DNA from: Actinomycetota bacterium
Lineage (GTDB): Bacteria; Actinomycetota; Thermoleophilia; Solirubrobacterales; Thermoleophilaceae
Direction: 5' to 3'
Assembly (NCBI GenBank): GCA_005883295.1
Contig: VAWV01000170.1
Span: 1-13,770, forward strand
DNA length: 13,770 nucleotides
The notes under the pieces are model-generated. The model worked only from the letters and a program-made list of their open reading frames with translations. It had not been told where the DNA came from and ran no database searches. Of this stretch, positions 12,514 to 13,770 are shown piece by piece. Each line of letters opens with the position of its first letter. Position 1 is the stretch's first letter. The position numbers and the translations under genes were made by a program.

Positions 12514-13485
12514 ATGATCGAGCCGCGTCTCGACAACCGCCCGTGCGGGGGGAAGTACGGCGACATCGTGCAGGCCATCGGCCACACGCCGCTGGTCGAG
12601 CTGAGGCGGCTCTCGCCGAAGCCGGGCGTGCGGATCTACGCGAAGCTCGAGAGCTACAACCCGACCGGATCGGTCAAGGACCGGGTGGCGAAGGCCATGA
12701 TCGAGGACGCCGAGGCGAGCGGCGCCATCCGACCGGGGCAGATGATCCTGGAGCCGACCTCGGGCAACACCGGCATCTCGCTGGCGATGATCTGCTCGCG
12801 GAAGGGTTACCCGCTCAAGGTCGTGATGCCCGACAACGTGACCCGCGAGCGAACCGATCTCCTGCGGATGTACCGCGCCGAGATCGTGTACTCGCCGGGT
12901 GTGCAGGGCTCCAACGGCGCGGTTGCGCTGGCCCTCGAGATGGCCGAGGCCGACTCCTCGTACTACATGCCGTACCAGTACGGGAACCAGGCCAACCCGC
13001 TCGCGCACTACAACGGCACGGCCGTGGAGATCCTCGAGGAGCTCGACGAGGTGTCCGCCTTCGTGGGCGGCCTCGGCACCGGTGGCACGCTCATGGGGTG
13101 CGCGCGCCGGCTGAAGGAGGAGAACCCCGACACCGTGATCGTCGCCGCCGAGCCGCTTCAGGGCGAGGCGGTTCAAGGCCTCCGCTCACTCGACGACGGC
13201 TACATCCCGCCAATCCTCGACCTGTCGCTGCTGGATAGGAAGATCTTCGTCTCGAACCGCGACGCCGTGGTCTGGACCAAGCGGCTGCTCGCCGACGAGG
13301 GGCTGTTCGTCGGTGTCTCGTCGGGTGCCATCGCCGCGATCGCGGTTCGCGCCGCGAACGAGCTCGAGGAGGGCAACGTGGTCTTCGTCGTCCCCGACGA
13401 CGGCTGGAAGTACCTGAGCTCGGGCGTCTACACGCGGCCGCTCGAGGAGCTCGAGGACTCGCTCGACTCGGCTTCCTTCTGGTAG
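12514..13485 (+). CDS. cysM: CysO-dependent O-phosphoserine sulfhydrylase (CysM)
   Basis: 323 residues, the same length as M. tuberculosis CysM. It is a PLP fold-type II enzyme with GHTPLVELRRLSP, NPTGSVKDR (PLP Lys55) and EPTSGNTGISLAM (substrate loop), the glycine-rich phosphate loop GGLGTGGTLMG, and SSGAIAAIA near the end. GLRSLDDGYIPP places Arg224 at the position of mycobacterial Arg220, the residue tied to O-phosphoserine rather than O-acetylserine; Lys55 versus Lys51 gives the same offset of four. The C-terminus DDGWKYLSSGVYTRPLEELE matches the CysM tail that closes over the active site. It should make the CysO-Cys adduct from CysO-COSH and O-phosphoserine in the cytosol. The ATG lies 10 nt after the -10. 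The 3' end overlaps tatA by 58 bp. Confidence 0.94.
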   Translation: MIEPRLDNRPCGGKYGDIVQAIGHTPLVELRRLSPKPGVRIYAKLESYNPTGSVKDRVAKAMIEDAEASGAIRPGQMILEPTSGNTGISLAMICSRKGYPLKVVMPDNVTRERTDLLRMYRAEIVYSPGVQGSNGAVALALEMAEADSSYYMPYQYGNQANPLAHYNGTAVEILEELDEVSAFVGGLGTGGTLMGCARRLKEENPDTVIVAAEPLQGEAVQGLRSLDDGYIPPILDLSLLDRKIFVSNRDAVVWTKRLLADEGLFVGVSSGAIAAIAVRAANELEEGNVVFVVPDDGWKYLSSGVYTRPLEELEDSLDSASFW

Positions 13486-13733
13486 GCGCCGGCGGTCGCC
13501 GGCGCGGCGGCCGCGTGCTCGAGCTCCGGCTTTGACTTTGGCTCCGGCTCCGGCTTTGACGTCGGCTCCGGCGCCGGCTCGTAGTCGTCTTCGTCGTCGT
13601 GGTCGAGGGCTGAGCGGAACTCGCGCATGCCGCGCCCGACCGAGCGCGCGACCTCCGGCAGCCGCTGGGGGCCGAGCACGATCAGCGCGATGATCAGGAC
13701 GACGAGCAGCTCTAGCGGGCCGATGTTGAACAC
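13428..13733 (-). CDS. tatA: Sec-independent protein translocase TatA
   Basis: 101 residues. FNIGPLELLVVLIIALIVLGPQRLPEVARSVGRGMREFRSAL has the TatA/B layout: a short periplasmic N-terminus, one membrane helix (about 6-20), the FGP/LGP hinge, and an amphipathic helix (about 24-43). It pairs with TatC to export folded proteins. The lack of a long second helix favours TatA over TatB. The tail is acidic, then Glu/Pro/Lys-rich, then Ala- and Ser-rich. The start is the GTG at 13733; GGGAG lies 4 nt upstream and a -10, TATCCT (13748-13743), lies 9 nt upstream. The 3' end is convergent with cysM and overlaps it by 58 bp, so the SESSESSSSSSGRV tail is antisense to the cysM end. Confidence 0.9.
   Translation of the reverse strand: MFNIGPLELLVVLIIALIVLGPQRLPEVARSVGRGMREFRSALDHDDEDDYEPAPEPTSKPEPEPKSKPELEHAAAAPATAGAYQKEAESSESSSSSSGRV
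13486..13505. repeat. Perfect 9-bp inverted repeat just after the cysM stop
   Basis: GCGCCGGCG-GT-CGCCGGCGC directly follows the cysM TAG and lies inside the tatA frame, where it encodes part of an Ala-rich stretch (APATAGA). It has no T-run. It could act as a stem-loop end for the cysM mRNA, with tatA coding capacity adapted around it, or simply reflect GC-rich alanine codons. Confidence 0.45.
13524..13560 (-). repeat. Short direct repeat encoding the E/P/K-rich TatA tail
   Basis: CTCCGGCTTTGAC occurs at 13524-13536 and 13548-13560, a 24-bp period (eight codons), flanked by partial GGCTCCGGC copies. It encodes the SKPEPEPKSKPELE segment, so the tail length probably varies among relatives by slippage. 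Confidence 0.6.
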
Positions 13734-13742
13734 GCCGCTCCC

Positions 13743-13748
13743 AGGATA
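13743..13748 (-). promoter_or_regulatory. -10 element of tatA
   Basis: On the - strand TATCCT lies 9 nt before the GTG at 13733, with GGGAG between them as a possible SD. It is the closest to the classic TATAAT-type hexamer in the window. Confidence 0.5.
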
Positions 13749-13770
13749 GTCCCGGCCTGCTCAGGCGGCG

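Noticed and set aside
13524..13580. CRISPR-like repeat at the tatA 3' end
   Set aside because: There are only two 13-bp copies with a 24-bp period that keeps the reading frame. It encodes an E/P/K-rich protein repeat.

Overview
The window is high-GC actinobacterial DNA. The gene content (a CysO/CysM/MoeB-like set, FxsA, a WS/DGAT acyltransferase, IspH, TatA, a six-cysteine secreted protein of a type I associate with Solirubrobacterales) and the TANNNT-type promoters suggest a deep-branching actinobacterium, probably Thermoleophilia. That placement is inference from family resemblance, not a search. I see no tRNA, rRNA, transposase, integrase or CRISPR array, so it reads as chromosomal backbone.

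Layout. (1) 1-1042 (+) is the 3' part of a GT39-like membrane glycosyltransferase. It meets, tail to tail, a leftward four-gene run: fxsA (4093-3605), an unknown protein (3608-2901), a HAD hydrolase (2904-2272) and a GT87-like multi-membrane protein (2222-1026). The first three are joined by 4-bp GTGA stop/start overlaps. (2) Divergent from fxsA, 26 bp away, is a MIP18/DUF59 protein (4120-4416). It converges on a WS/DGAT acyltransferase (5778-4410) broken by a frame change plus loss of a conserved segment near 4640. (3) Divergent from WS/DGAT, 24 bp away, is an exported M28 peptidase or glutaminyl-cyclase-like protein (5803-6657), followed at once by ispH (6667-7626). (4) 7639-8436 (-) is a DipZ-like thioredoxin-fold protein without any cysteine. 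8552-9241 (+) is a secreted six-cysteine protein of unknown function. 9247-10658 (-) is a pair made of an SCO1/SenC-like redoxin (CxxC, no copper-ligand histidine) and a SpoIIM-family membrane protein. (5) 10881-13485 (+) is a cysteine-synthesis set: rhodanese-MoeB fusion, CysO sulfur carrier and CysM sulfhydrylase. (6) tatA (13733-13428, -) converges on and overlaps cysM.

How it works together. The rhodanese-MoeB protein should adenylate the CysO C-terminal Gly-Gly and load it with sulfur. CysM then uses CysO thiocarboxylate and O-phosphoserine to make a CysO-cysteine adduct. The protease Mec that frees cysteine in mycobacteria is not in the window. The moeB and cysM promoters carry an identical 15-bp element, CTACACTTTCTGAAG, which suggests joint control.

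The most unusual non-coding signal is promoter architecture. Nearly every transcription unit has a TANNNT -10 hexamer only 6-10 nt before the start codon, implying leaderless mRNAs. At 5786-5795 two divergent -10 hexamers share the same TA dinucleotide, each exactly 7 nt from its ATG. A perfect 29-bp palindrome at 10737-10765 lies between two divergent genes, where no known transcript ends. I did not find a single large new system. The best candidates for new biology are the promoter grammar, the cysteine-less redoxin, the altered SCO protein and the palindrome locus.
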